NCBI GenBank assembly: GCA_003220535.1
Contig: QHSU01000094.1
Location: 1 to 59,873, forward strand
Source of the DNA: Candidatus Rokuibacteriota bacterium
GTDB lineage: Bacteria; Methylomirabilota; Methylomirabilia; Rokubacteriales; CSP1-6
Direction: 5' to 3'
DNA: 59,873 bases
The translations under genes and the position numbers were made by a program. Below the pieces are notes generated by a model. It was not told where the DNA came from, ran no database searches, and saw only the letters and a list, made by a program, of their open reading frames with translations. Shown in pieces: positions 1 to 8,126 of the stretch (its first letter is position 1; each line of letters opens with the position of its first letter).

Positions 1-1
1 T

Positions 2-457
2 TCCCGCGGAAGACGGATTGCCAATCTCGCGGCGAAGAGCCGCCTGCCGGCAGTGTACCCGTCCAGAGAGTTTGTGGATGCAGGAGGCCTAATGTCCTAC
101 GGGCCGAGCATCTCTAACATGTTCCGGCGTGCCGCCGGTTACGTCGGCAAGATTTTGAAAGGGGCCAAGCCCGCCGATCTCCCGATGGAGCAGCCCACGA
201 CGTTTGAGTTGGTCATTAACCTCAAGACCGCGAAGGCCCTCGGGCTCACGATCCCGCAGTCGCTCCTGCACCGGGCGGACGAGGTGATCAGTGAACCCTT
301 GAAGCGGGGATCATCATCCCCACGGAGACCGCCGGATCCAGTCACCGCACACCAGAGGCATCCCGCGGGCGACGAGCCGACATGGGCGCTTGACCCCGAG
401 ATGATCAACGAGGTGTTGTCGGTGATGACCGACCTGGCCAAGGAGGGTGTCCGATGA
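2..457 (+). pseudogene. C-terminal remnant of a PF04392-type ABC substrate-binding protein fused to an ABC-ATPase scrap
   Basis: The frame is open from the left window edge, so the gene begins outside. Residues matching the C-terminus of the tryptophan/sugar-like ABC substrate-binding family are clear: GGLMSYGPSI, then ADLPMEQPTTFELVINLK and LLHRADEVI, where family members normally stop. Instead about 50 more codons follow. The last 23 begin ALDPEMINEV and end MTDLAKEGVR, which matches the D-loop region just after Walker B of GlnQ-type amino-acid ABC ATPases. The composite looks like a deletion fusion of two genes rather than a functional protein. Its TGA overlaps the ATG of the next gene. 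Confidence 0.7.
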
Positions 458-1314
458 AGCGATGCGTGGCTGTGTGGCTGGCGGGTGCGCTGCTGCTCGG
501 CGCGGCCGCGCCGGTCCTGGCCGAGACGGTCCTGGAGAAGATCAAGCGGACGGGGGTCCTGACCGCGGGGACGCGGAGCGACAATATCCCCTTCGCGTTC
601 ATCAACGAGAAGAACGAGTGGATCGGCTTCTCCATCGACCTGCTCGAGGCCATTCGCGCCCGCCTGGAGAAGAAGCTGGCCAAGCGGATCAAGCTCGAGA
701 AGAAGGAGGTCACCAATGTGACCCGGATCCCCCTCATGGTCAATCGGACCCTCGATGTGGAGTGCGGGAGCACCACCTACACACGGGCCCGGGACCGGGA
801 CGAGGCGGTCGACTTCTCCATCAACTTCTTCTTCACCGGCGCCCAGCTCCTGGTGAAGAGGGGGAGCGGGATCAAGAGCCTGACGGACGTGGCCGGCAAA
901 CGCGTGGGGGCCTCCCGCGGAACGACCGGCGAGAAGGCCCTGCGCGCCTCCCAGCCCAAGGCCGACGTAGTGACCTTTCCGGACCTGCAGGCTGCCTTCC
1001 TGGCGCTCGAGCAGGGGAGGATCGTCGCCTACGCCACGGACGGCATCCTCCTGGCCGGGCTGGTCGCCCAGGCCCGGAACCCCAAGGACTACGAGGTGGT
1101 CGAGGGCTTCTTCTCGAAGGACCCCTATTCCTGCATGGTCCCGGAGAACGACTCCAAGTGGCGCGACTTTGTGAACCACACCTTTATGGAGCTCATTGAC
1201 GGCGGAAAGTACTTTGAGCTTTACGACAAGTGGTTCGGGGAGCGCGGCGTGGTCCCCTATCCGATGTCGGACCGGGTCCGCAACTACATGATCATGCAGT
1301 CCATGCCCGAGTAG
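454..1314 (+). CDS. Amino-acid ABC transporter periplasmic substrate-binding protein (family 3)
   Basis: This 286-residue protein has a Sec signal peptide (residues 1-23, hydrophobic core then VLAET) and the bacterial extracellular solute-binding family 3 fold: GVLTAGT near residue 34, the first lobe through VECGSTTYTRAR, and the second lobe from GKRVGASRGTTGEKAL. The family binds polar amino acids in the periplasm and delivers them to an inner-membrane permease. The ATG overlaps the upstream stop (ATGA), with AGGAGGG as ribosome binding site. No intact permease or ATPase lies in the window; only ATPase scraps sit upstream. It looks intact and is the parent or sister of the frameshifted copy that follows. 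Confidence 0.88.
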   Translation: MKRCVAVWLAGALLLGAAAPVLAETVLEKIKRTGVLTAGTRSDNIPFAFINEKNEWIGFSIDLLEAIRARLEKKLAKRIKLEKKEVTNVTRIPLMVNRTLDVECGSTTYTRARDRDEAVDFSINFFFTGAQLLVKRGSGIKSLTDVAGKRVGASRGTTGEKALRASQPKADVVTFPDLQAAFLALEQGRIVAYATDGILLAGLVAQARNPKDYEVVEGFFSKDPYSCMVPENDSKWRDFVNHTFMELIDGGKYFELYDKWFGERGVVPYPMSDRVRNYMIMQSMPE

Positions 1315-1339
1315 GGGCGAGGCTAACGGCCGGACTCCG

Positions 1340-1408
1340 GCGCTCGACTCCGAGATGATCAACGAGGTGAAGGTGATGACCGATCTGGCCAAGGAGGGCC
1401 TGCGATGA
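1340..1408 (+). pseudogene. Relic of a GlnQ-type ABC ATPase (D-loop segment only)
   Basis: A 22-codon open segment reads ALDSEMINEV then VMTDLAKEGLR and stops in the ATGA overlap with the next gene. It is nearly identical to the ATPase-like tail at the end of the composite ORF at the window start, with one residue fewer. ALDPE-x-V-x-EVL-x-VM is the conserved D-loop stretch of GlnQ/HisP ATPases. Its presence before both binding-protein copies shows that the duplicated unit included the end of a truncated ATPase gene. It has no independent function that can be seen. Confidence 0.6.
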
Positions 1409-2221
1409 AGCGATGCGCTGCCGTCTGGCTGGCGGGCCTCCTGCTGTTCGGCGCGGCCGCGCCGGTCCTGGCCGAGACGGTACTGGAGAAGATCAGCCGG
1501 ACCTGGGTCCTGACCGCGGGAACGCTGGCAACCTCCATCTCCCTGGCGTTCATCAACGAGAAGAACGAGTGGATCGGCTTCTCCATCGACCTCCAAGCGG
1601 ATCAGGCTCGAGAAGAAGGAGGGAACCCCGGCGACCAGCGTCCCCCTCGTGGCCAAGCGCACCATCGACGTCGAATGCGGGTCGATGACATACACCCGGG
1701 CCCGGGACGAGACGGTGGACTTCTCGATTAACTTCTTTTTCACCGGCACCCAGCTCGTCGTAAAGAAGGGGAGCGGGATCAAAGGCGTGGCGGACGTGGC
1801 CGGCAAGCTGGTCGGGGCCGCCAAAGCGTCGACCGGCGAGAAGAACCTGCGCGCCTCCCAGCCCAAGGCCGACGTGGTGCTCTTCCCGGATCACTCGGCC
1901 GGCCTCCTGGCGTTGGAGCAGGGGAGGATCGTGGCCTACGTTTCCGACGGCATACTCCTGGCCGGATTGATCGCGAAGGCCAAGAATCCGAAGGACTACG
2001 AGGTGTTGAGGGACTTCCTCGCGAAGGATCCCTACGCCTGTATGGTTCCGGAGAACGACTCAAAGTGGCGCGACTTCGTCAACCACACCTTCATGGAGCT
2101 GATCGACAACGGGAAGTGCTTCGAGCTGTACGAGAAGTGGTTCGGGGAGCGCGGCGTGGTCCCCTATCCGATGTCGGAGAAGGTCCGCAACTACATGATC
2201 ATGCAGTCCATGCCCGAGTAG
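1405..2221 (+). pseudogene. Frameshifted second copy of the amino-acid ABC substrate-binding protein
   Basis: This is a tandem paralogue of the gene at 454-1314, with the same signal peptide, same lobes and identical C-terminal end (IMQSMPE). Aligning the two by eye, about 38 nt are missing after the codons for SIDL near 1592, corresponding to the segment LEAIRARLEKKLA in the intact copy. Thirty-eight is not a multiple of three, so the frame opened at 1405 is lost and the rest of the protein resumes in another frame from about 1649. The ribosome binding site and start are intact. Unless rescued, it yields a short nonsense product. Confidence 0.82.
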
Positions 2222-2304
2222 CCAGGCCGAACGACCTTCCCGCGGAGCAACCCACACGCTTCGAGCTTGCCATCAACATGAAGACCGCCGAGGCCTTGGC
2301 CTGA
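2222..2304 (+). pseudogene. C-terminal scrap of a PF04392-type ABC substrate-binding protein
   Basis: Immediately after the second binding-protein copy, a 27-codon open segment contains NDLPAEQPTRFELAINMK and then TAEALA before a stop. This parallels DLPMEQPTTFELVINLK in the remnant at the window start. The order is therefore PF04392 end, ATPase scrap, binding protein, ATPase scrap, binding protein, PF04392 end, a footprint of repeated unequal recombination. It is not expected to encode a functional protein. Confidence 0.55.
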
Positions 2305-2344
2305 CCTGACCAGGCCACCGTGAGTGCTCCTGTGAGTCGAACGG

Positions 2345-2702
2345 TCACGCCGCCGTCAGAGCCCGCCGGACCGCGATCGGATGGACATGGAGCTCGCGCG
2401 CCACAGCCCGCAGCGAGCGGCCCTCAGCGCGCAGGGCGAGCGCCTGGACGACGTCGATCTGGTGCACCCGCGGCCGCCCGAGCTGCTTTCCCAGCGCTCG
2501 AGCCCGACTGACGCCGGCGATTACTCTCTCGCGAATGAGGTCCCGCTCGAACTCGGCGATCGCAGCGAGCATGTGGAACAGTAGTCGCCCCGCCGGCGTC
2601 GTCGTGTCGATGTTCTGATCAAGCACGATCAGGTCGACGCCAAGCGCCTCGAGCTCGGCAACGAGCGTCACGAGGTGGTGTGTCGAGATGCTTCTGTTAA
2701 GT
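2345..2702 (-). pseudogene. Serine recombinase (resolvase/invertase) C-terminal fragment
   Basis: The readable segment contains the end of the catalytic domain (VDLIVLDQNIDTTTPAGR, LLFHMLAAIAEFERDLIRER) and the C-terminal resolvase helix-turn-helix (GRSLRAVARELHV). The N-terminal part carrying the nucleophilic serine is absent. Homology can be followed upstream through SISTHHLVTLVAEL and ends next to the 3' end of the tRNA-Met gene. The fragment is therefore truncated exactly at the tRNA boundary and cannot be catalytically active. It is probably a relic of an element that used the tRNA end as a junction. Confidence 0.8.
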
Positions 2703-2777
2703 TGGTGGCGGTGGGAGGAATTGAACCTCCGACACGGGGCTTATGAGACCCCTGCTCTGCCGCTGAGCTACACCGCC
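2703..2777 (-). tRNA. tRNA-Met (anticodon CAT), 3' CCA encoded
   Basis: On the minus strand the 75-nt sequence folds as a standard cloverleaf: acceptor GGCGGTG/CACCGCC, D arm GCTC...GAGC, anticodon arm GGGGT-CTCATAA-GCCCC, TPsiC arm GGAGG-TTCAATT-CCTCC, discriminator A and encoded CCA. The anticodon is CAT. The acceptor pairs fully at position 1-72, which argues against initiator tRNA. An elongator tRNA-Met is the simplest reading; tRNA-Ile2 with lysidine-modified CAT cannot be excluded by sequence alone. Confidence 0.93.
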
Positions 2778-2849
2778 GATCCTAAGAAGTTCGGATACTT
2801 GCAGAACGGGATTCTACCGCGGCCCCCCCGGTCATGCCCGAAAACATGC

Positions 2850-3020
2850 CTATGAGCCGCTCGGACCGCAACTCTTGTCCGCGTCGCTCATGTCGTAGCG
2901 GTCGAACACGCTACGCGTCTTGTGCCCGGTGAGACTACATCGACACGCACTTGGGCACGCCGGCGCGAACGAGGTTCCGCACGGCCGTCCGGCGTAGATC
3001 GTGGCGAAGCTTCCCGCACA
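2850..3020 (-). pseudogene. Tyrosine recombinase (phage-type integrase) C-terminal remnant
   Basis: Two frames together give the C-terminal catalytic end of a tyrosine recombinase. One reads GKLRHDLRRTAVRNLVRAG and VPKCVSM, then a stop. The next frame continues LTGHKTRSVFDRYDMSDAD. The H-x-L-R-R box and the (G/S)H-K-T-R...Y box, with its catalytic tyrosine in FDRY, are recognisable. A frameshift and loss of the rest make it nonfunctional. It sits just upstream of the tRNA-Met gene, on the opposite side from the serine recombinase fragment. Confidence 0.75.
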
Positions 3021-3080
3021 CCACCGCCGGACCTCAAGCAGGCGGTGGATCTCGGGTAGCTCGAGACTAACCAAGGGCAC

Positions 3081-3100
3081 GGCCCTCCGGCTGGAGGGCC
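3081..3100 (-). terminator. Hairpin downstream of the amidohydrolase gene
   Basis: GGCCCTCC-GGCT-GGAGGGCC forms a perfect 8-bp GC stem with a 4-nt loop, about 30 nt past the stop of the minus-strand amidohydrolase gene. There is no strong T-tract, so it may act as a weak intrinsic terminator or as mRNA 3' end protection. Confidence 0.45.
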
Positions 3101-3128
3101 GCGCCTTCGCTTCCGCGCTCGCTTCGAG

Positions 3129-4883
3129 CTAGATCTTCGTCCTGACCCAGCCGTAGCGAGTGTGGTCTGGAACAGCGCCCTCGGCGAGGTACCGAGCCCT
3201 CATTTTGGACAGGTTGTCGGAGGCGAACCCGGGGAACTCGAGGAGTGTCTTCAGGTCGTGCGGGATTCTCGCCTCGAAGTCGGCGGGCACCGGCTGGAAC
3301 GCCTTGGGCTTCGTCGAGGGCACGTGGTACAGGCGCGCGGAGTTCAGGCCGAGCATATTCCGTTTGTCGGCCTTGGTGATCTCCGGGTAATCCCATTTCT
3401 CTTGCAGCTTCTCGGGAATCTGGAACCGCCAGAAGGCCTCGATCTGCCACTGGGGCGAGCCGTACCAGAGGGAATCGGAGCCGAACACGACCCGGCGCGA
3501 CCCCATGAACTTCAGGAGCTGACCGATGATATGAGCCCAGACGGTGGGGAACGTGATGACAGTCGAGGCGAACGTCGAGCCGACCTCCGCGTAGACGTTC
3601 GGGAGATCGTGGGCGAGCTGCGCGAACCGCGTCGTCCAGCGGATGTCGGGGACGCCGTGCCGGAGAGTCGGCTGCCGGCTCAGGAGGTTCTGGAGCGGTT
3701 CGGGGTTATAGAACAGGACTGGTGCGATGCACGAGTGGTAGATGATGAAGTTGAAGGTCGGCCAGTCGTGGGCGGCCTGCGGGATATCCTCGGGGTTCCC
3801 GTTCTCCGGCGTGTCATCCGCGGTCGGCGCGAATCCCTTATGGACGCAGATATTGCCGAACGCCGGCCGCTCGTGCTGGAGAATTACCTGGTACTTGCGG
3901 ATGAGCTCGAAGGTGTCATACGCGTCCTGGCCGTCGAGTCTCCACGCATGCATGTCCATGGTGTCATTCTCGCCGCGGTGCTTGGCGGCGAGGGAGACGG
4001 TGTAGCCCTTCCACGAGTCCGGCTTGTTCAGGTCGATTTGTCGCTGGATCTCGAACAGATTGGGCCTGCCGGGGTAGAGGAGGCCGTGCGCGTAGAGGCG
4101 CTGGGAGCCGGAGATCTGGTTGACGAAGTTCCTCACCCCGGCCGTCTGGTCAGCCGTCAACACCTCGAACTTGTTGCGAGCCTCCAGGACCGTTTTTGGA
4201 GGTATCCCCGTGACGAAGACGGGCAGGAATCCCGTGATGTTGCTCAGGAGGCCAACGGTCATCTGGCTGTCGAAGAAGAGCGACTTGATGAAGTTCACGA
4301 AGTGGAAGATCTCGTGGTCCATCGGGTCGCCGATCAGGGCCGGGTTCCAGTTCGTCCAGACGCCTCCGAGCTCGTCGAGCTTCGCCGCGGGCGGAAGATT
4401 GAAGGGGTTGTAGGGGAACTCGTCATGCGGCGCGGTCGGTCCCTGGGCGAGGGCTCGGAGCGCTCGGTTGGTCGCCGTCACGCTCTGACGGATCATGTGG
4501 AGCTGGTCGTCGAACACGAAGAGGTCTCGCGGAGGACGCTTCCCCTCGGAGGCGTCGGAGTCGAACATCTCATCGCGATCGACGTCGAAGAACGCCCCGT
4601 AGACCTCGTTCATCGCCAGGAAGGTGGCGGCCATGCCTCCCGCGCCCGCCAGAAACGCGCGCCGGCTGATGCCGAGTTTCTTGGCAGCGTGGTCGGCGAG
4701 CTCCTTCGTGCGGGCTTCGACCCGTTTCTGCTCCTCGGTCTGGGGCATGGGCATGTATTCCCCATTCGATACGATCTGAGTGGGGATCGGTGAGTGGAAG
4801 GGTTCGGCTGCGTCGGCTCTGGCACACTTCGCCAGCTGCGCATCACTGAGCCAGGTATCGTCCCTGCGATCCTCACGCGACAT
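3129..4883 (-). CDS. Tat-exported amidohydrolase-superfamily protein (PF04909-like TIM barrel)
   Basis: The protein has 584 residues. After about 70 residues there is a twin-arginine signal (ISRRAFLAGAGG, then a hydrophobic stretch ending MNEVYG). The mature part has amidohydrolase-2 metal-site features: DDQLHM, ICVHKGF, a YHS motif, YAEVGS and the C-terminal GSDSLWYGSPQW, whose aspartate is the usual metal ligand. These enzymes hydrolyse or decarboxylate small carboxylated substrates; the substrate here is unknown. The long N-terminal extension before the Tat motif suggests that the true start may be one of the internal methionines (for example the MPMPQTEEQ methionine). It appears to be a single-gene unit. 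Confidence 0.82.
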   Translation of the reverse strand: MSREDRRDDTWLSDAQLAKCARADAAEPFHSPIPTQIVSNGEYMPMPQTEEQKRVEARTKELADHAAKKLGISRRAFLAGAGGMAATFLAMNEVYGAFFDVDRDEMFDSDASEGKRPPRDLFVFDDQLHMIRQSVTATNRALRALAQGPTAPHDEFPYNPFNLPPAAKLDELGGVWTNWNPALIGDPMDHEIFHFVNFIKSLFFDSQMTVGLLSNITGFLPVFVTGIPPKTVLEARNKFEVLTADQTAGVRNFVNQISGSQRLYAHGLLYPGRPNLFEIQRQIDLNKPDSWKGYTVSLAAKHRGENDTMDMHAWRLDGQDAYDTFELIRKYQVILQHERPAFGNICVHKGFAPTADDTPENGNPEDIPQAAHDWPTFNFIIYHSCIAPVLFYNPEPLQNLLSRQPTLRHGVPDIRWTTRFAQLAHDLPNVYAEVGSTFASTVITFPTVWAHIIGQLLKFMGSRRVVFGSDSLWYGSPQWQIEAFWRFQIPEKLQEKWDYPEITKADKRNMLGLNSARLYHVPSTKPKAFQPVPADFEARIPHDLKTLLEFPGFASDNLSKMRARYLAEGAVPDHTRYGWVRTKI

Positions 4884-5349
4884 GTTTTGACTCTCCGTTT
4901 CTGGGCCTCTTGCGGCACCACGTTGTGCGAGGCAGAAACTGCTGGGAGAGTGCGTGGAACAGGGAGGCCGATGGGCGGCGCACGAGATCGGAGCTCACCC
5001 GCGTGATAGGCGAGACAGCGACTGGTCCGGGCGATCACCCCATTGCCGATACCACCCCTTGACCCTCGACCGGAGAGACACGCCCGCCGGATCGCCGCGC
5101 TTCTCGTCTCACGTCCTCCGTGCACCGGCCCTCGATCAGGTCAGATGCCACGCGAGCCGCTCGATGCGCCAGAGAATCTTCCCGAAAGAGGTTCCCTGTC
5201 AAGGGCTCTCGGCTAGCCGTGACTTCGGAGCCATAGGTGATCGCTTCTTCTTTGACACCGACTTCTTCGCGGGCCATGCTGCTCAGCGTCGAGGAAAGGG
5301 AAGAGGCGTGGAGGCGGCTACGGGCCCTATCCGCTTATGGAAGCGCAGC
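4884..5349. other. Intergenic region with no convincing gene
   Basis: Between the amidohydrolase start and the decayed receiver domain I see only short overlapping frames with arginine-rich, low-information translations on both strands. The stretch next to 4884 presumably carries the amidohydrolase promoter, but no clear -35/-10 pair or operator stands out. Confidence 0.5.
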
Positions 5350-5602
5350 CGAGCGATGAGGTTGAATAAGGCGCCGCGGCTGCCCGAACGCGAGGACTTC
5401 CTCGACGGCGTGGCCGTTCTGCTTGTGGACGACGACGAAGGCGCGCGTGAGCCGCTGACCATGATGCAAGCTCTTCGGCGCGGCGGTGACAGCGGTGGCA
5501 TCCGCGGCCGAAGCGCCCGACGCCCTCGATCGCACGAGTCCCGACGTCCTCATAAGTGAGATCGGAATGCCGGTGCGCGTAGCCATCGGCGCACACGAGT
5601 AA
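5350..5602 (+). pseudogene. Decayed response-regulator receiver domain
   Basis: One frame reads DFLDGVAVLLVDDDEGAREP, the beta1/acidic pocket of a receiver domain. After a frame change near 5490 the text resumes as AVTAVASAAEA and then LDRTSPDVLISEIGMP, the alpha2-beta3 segment. In the latter the usual phosphoacceptor aspartate of D-x-x-MP is glutamate (SEIGMP). The rest is lost in stop codons. It looks like the remains of a hybrid-kinase or response-regulator receiver, disrupted by at least one frameshift and truncated at both ends. Confidence 0.6.
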
Positions 5603-5717
5603 CCGCGTCAGGGTTGAGAGCCAGCTTGCGGTCGTCGCCACACCCGATCGTCGACACGAAGGGCGTGTGCCCGTCGGAGCGGGCACGGGGCGAGCGGACC
5701 CGCGCGGACGCCCGTCC

Positions 5718-7031
5718 TCACGGCAGCGCGCGGACGGCGGCGCGGAGCTCGTTCAGGTGGGCCGCCTTGATGACGGTGAGCCCCGCCGCCACGGTGGGAT
5801 CGGTGTAGGTCGGTGCAGTCCGACCGACCGCCTGATACGCCTGGTTCAGCGCCGTCCGGAGTTCCGTCACGTGGACCACGTTGACCTCAGTGCCCTGCGG
5901 AGTGAGCGGGGCGTCCGTCCAGACGAACGGCATCAACCCGAGGGCCGTCCGAACGCTATCGATGGCCGCTCGGAGCTCCACGAAGTGGGCTGCCTGGACG
6001 AGTGTGCTCTGAGCCACGAGCGGATCGTCGGTGAAGGTGAAGGCGATGGTCAGCGTCGCGGTCAGCGTCGCGGTCCCGATGTTGCCGGCGGCGTCACGAG
6101 CCGTGACGGTCAGCACATTCGAGCCGAGCTGGAGGGCGATGTCGCCGGCCGTCCAGCTCGTGGTCCCCGCCGCCGTTCCGCTGCCGCCACGACTGTTCGA
6201 CCAGGTCACCCCGGTCACCCCGACGTTGTCGGACGCCGTGCCGGCGAGCGTGGTGGGAGAGCTGCTCGTGCTGTAGCCCGGGGTGCCGCCTTGAGGCGAA
6301 GTGATGGTCACTCGGGGTGGCGTCGCGTCCAATGGACTCGTGCCCGTGCCGGTCGCCACTCGTGTGATGCTTTCGGCGCCCGCCGTGAAGGTCATGTTCA
6401 CGGTCGCGGTCGCGGTGGTGATCGGCGTGAAGCGCACTGTGACGGTCTGGGTCGCTCCTGCCCCGCTGAGCGTGAACGGGCTGCCTGACATGATGCCGAA
6501 GGGCGCGACCGTCGAGACCGCCCCGGAGACCGTTCCGCCGCGAGTGTTCTGCACGGTGAAAGACTGATCCGCGAAGCTCCCGACGTTCACACTTCCGAAA
6601 TTCACGGTGCTGGTCGGGCTCACGGACACCATGGCCTGGGCGACGCCACTGGCGACGAGCGAGCAAGCGCTCTCGTTACCATTCAGGTCGACGGCGCTGA
6701 CTGAAACACCGTACTGGGCGCCGGTGGTCAGCCCGGTGAGCCTGAAGCTCACGGTCGTGTCGGGCGCGGGGCTCGACGTCGGCGATGGCACCTGGAAGAA
6801 GGTAGGTCCGGGACAGGGAGCCGTCGCCACGCCGTAATAGACGCGATACGAATCCAGATCCGTCAAAGGGGTTCCGTCGGTATTCGTGGTCGGCGCGGTC
6901 CAGGAGGCATCGAGAACCCCTGCTGCTGCCGCCGCTTCCATAAGGAGAACTCCGACAAGCGCCAAACCGAGTTCCAGTAGCCACCGGCGCCAGGGAGTCA
7001 TTACGGCTGGCTTCGCTCGGGTGAACCTCAT
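5718..7031 (-). CDS. Secreted multidomain protein: fibronectin-III-like, ASH-like and Ig-like domains with three C-terminal HxxELR repeats
   Basis: The protein has about 437 residues. A signal peptide (WRRWLLELGLALVGVLL, then AAAAAG) is followed by a fibronectin type III-like domain (LDASWTAPTTN, DSYRVYYG, AVDLNGNESAC), a choice-of-anchor/ASH-like domain (VNFGSVNVGSFADQSFTVQN), and an Ig-like domain (PPRVTITSPQGG, ARDAAGNIG). The last 100 residues hold three repeats of about 35 residues with the core H-x-x-ELR-x-A. The start is uncertain: ATG at 7031 or 7001; neither has a strong ribosome binding site. It is probably extracellular or surface-attached. No enzymatic motif is seen. Confidence 0.75.
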   Translation of the reverse strand: MRFTRAKPAVMTPWRRWLLELGLALVGVLLMEAAAAAGVLDASWTAPTTNTDGTPLTDLDSYRVYYGVATAPCPGPTFFQVPSPTSSPAPDTTVSFRLTGLTTGAQYGVSVSAVDLNGNESACSLVASGVAQAMVSVSPTSTVNFGSVNVGSFADQSFTVQNTRGGTVSGAVSTVAPFGIMSGSPFTLSGAGATQTVTVRFTPITTATATVNMTFTAGAESITRVATGTGTSPLDATPPRVTITSPQGGTPGYSTSSSPTTLAGTASDNVGVTGVTWSNSRGGSGTAAGTTSWTAGDIALQLGSNVLTVTARDAAGNIGTATLTATLTIAFTFTDDPLVAQSTLVQAAHFVELRAAIDSVRTALGLMPFVWTDAPLTPQGTEVNVVHVTELRTALNQAYQAVGRTAPTYTDPTVAAGLTVIKAAHLNELRAAVRALP

Positions 7032-7070
7032 GACTGCGCTCGAACCTCGATGACGCCAACCTCCCGGCAT

Positions 7071-7767
7071 GCGTCGACTGTGTCTCCCGGATCGAACGGT
7101 GCGCTGCGCAAGAGGGCAACGGCCAGGACAGCGAATAGCTCGGTGACCGCGCTGGGATCATCGGGGGAACCCCATGCGCCTCAGGCCGCGACTGGAACGG
7201 ACTTGGCGGTCAGAAGACTCCGCGACCGGGGAGACGAAACGCTGGGAGATTCTCTGAACGGGCTCTCGCGCCCAGTTCCGCGTGGACCAGCCCTAGCACG
7301 AACATCGCGATAACCTCCGGCATGCTGCGCGCCTCCCATTGTTGGTGATCGCGCACGATGAGCACCGACCGACTGGCCGCGCGAGCAGAAAGCAAAGTCA
7401 GTGCCAGAGATGCCCCAGGGAATTCCCTGAAAATACATGCGGAGAACTACGGACTTCACCGATGTCACCCGACATGAGGTTCTGAGGGCGCCGTTACGAG
7501 GCGGACACAGGTGACAGTAAGTGTCACAACCCAATAGACATCGGCACGATAGGTTCGCACGCGCTCACCCGAGCGGGTATCGAGCCGCATCGCCCTGTCG
7601 CTGTCTTCGTCGTCCTCACGCTGAGGGGCTCGAGTACCGCGCTCTTCGGGCACCTTTATCGGATTGCCATCGAGGAGCCGCTCGATCCCCCTGATCGCTG
7701 TGGGCCCCGCCTGACGGACGTGTGCGATCGCGCGCGGCTGGGCGCGCAGCCGAAGCTCGGATGGGAA
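7071..7767. other. Long intergenic region, one possible small relic ORF
   Basis: No confident gene. On the minus strand a short frame (7210-7395) ends PAFRLPGRGVF and stops. The same terminal peptide, AFRLSGRAVF, ends a broken frame near 16022, so this may be the end of a small or decayed family member. The right end leads into the promoter of the acidic protein. Confidence 0.4.
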
Positions 7768-7794
7768 TTGACATGGAAGATGTTTTGCTATAAT
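7768..7794 (+). promoter_or_regulatory. Near-consensus sigma70-type promoter for the acidic protein gene
   Basis: TTGACA at 7768-7773 and TATAAT at 7789-7794 are both perfect hexamers. A TGC immediately before the -10 makes it an extended -10 element. The spacer is 15 nt, two shorter than ideal. This stands out against the GC-rich background and predicts strong constitutive expression of the gene starting at 7828. Confidence 0.8.
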
Positions 7795-7827
7795 CCGCCC
7801 GGACAATTCTTCCGAAGGAGTCTCCCC

Positions 7828-8091
7828 ATGCAGTTTCGGACGCACCCGTGGCACGATGACGTCGAGCTGGGCCAGAACGATACCGCTGAGGACGGCGACG
7901 TCGAGGACGACGAGGAGCTGGACGACGACGACGATGATGACGACGACTTCGACGATGACGACGACTTCGAGGACGACGAGCTCGACGAGGAGCTGGACGA
8001 CGACGACCTGGACGACCTGGACGAGGACGACCCGGCCGAGAGCGACGGGGACGCCCCCGCGGAGGACGGGGAGGACGACGAGGACGAGTAG
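7828..8091 (+). CDS. Hyper-acidic Asp/Glu-rich small protein
   Basis: This protein has 87 residues. After a short ordinary N-terminus (MQFRTHPWHDD) it is almost entirely Asp and Glu, including a run of nine Asp, with scattered Leu/Phe. The start is chosen at the ATG preceded by GAAGGAG and the consensus promoter; the longer upstream reading would run through that promoter. No domain is recognisable; intrinsic disorder is expected. Possible roles are cation (Ca2+/Mg2+) buffering, nucleic-acid mimicry or chaperoning of basic proteins, all inference. The opposite strand gives a long poly-serine frame that is an artefact of the GAC/GAG repeats. Confidence 0.75.
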   Translation: MQFRTHPWHDDVELGQNDTAEDGDVEDDEELDDDDDDDDDFDDDDDFEDDELDEELDDDDLDDLDEDDPAESDGDAPAEDGEDDEDE

Positions 8092-8126
8092 CAGGTAGCC
8101 CACCACGGGACGAGGAGGCGGCGGAG

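Noticed and set aside
139..1866. Long 575-codon open frame on the minus strand opposite the ABC binding proteins
   Set aside because: It is antisense to two genes with clear homology, signal peptides and ribosome binding sites. Its translation is a low-complexity product of GC-rich codon bias and its internal repeats only mirror the tandem duplication.
2703..2777. Initiator tRNA-fMet
   Set aside because: The acceptor stem pairs fully at 1-72 (G-C) and the anticodon stem lacks three consecutive G-C pairs at the loop end (a T-G pair is present), so an elongator-type or Ile2 reading fits better.
3162..4793. 543-codon plus-strand frame opposite the amidohydrolase
   Set aside because: It is the shadow of a gene with a Tat signal and metal-site motifs; the translation has no recognisable domain and no ribosome binding site.
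7890..8060. Repetitive GAC/GAG stretch as a possible CRISPR or microsatellite
   Set aside because: There are no constant repeat units with unique spacers; the periodicity is three and is explained by Asp/Glu codons in one reading frame.
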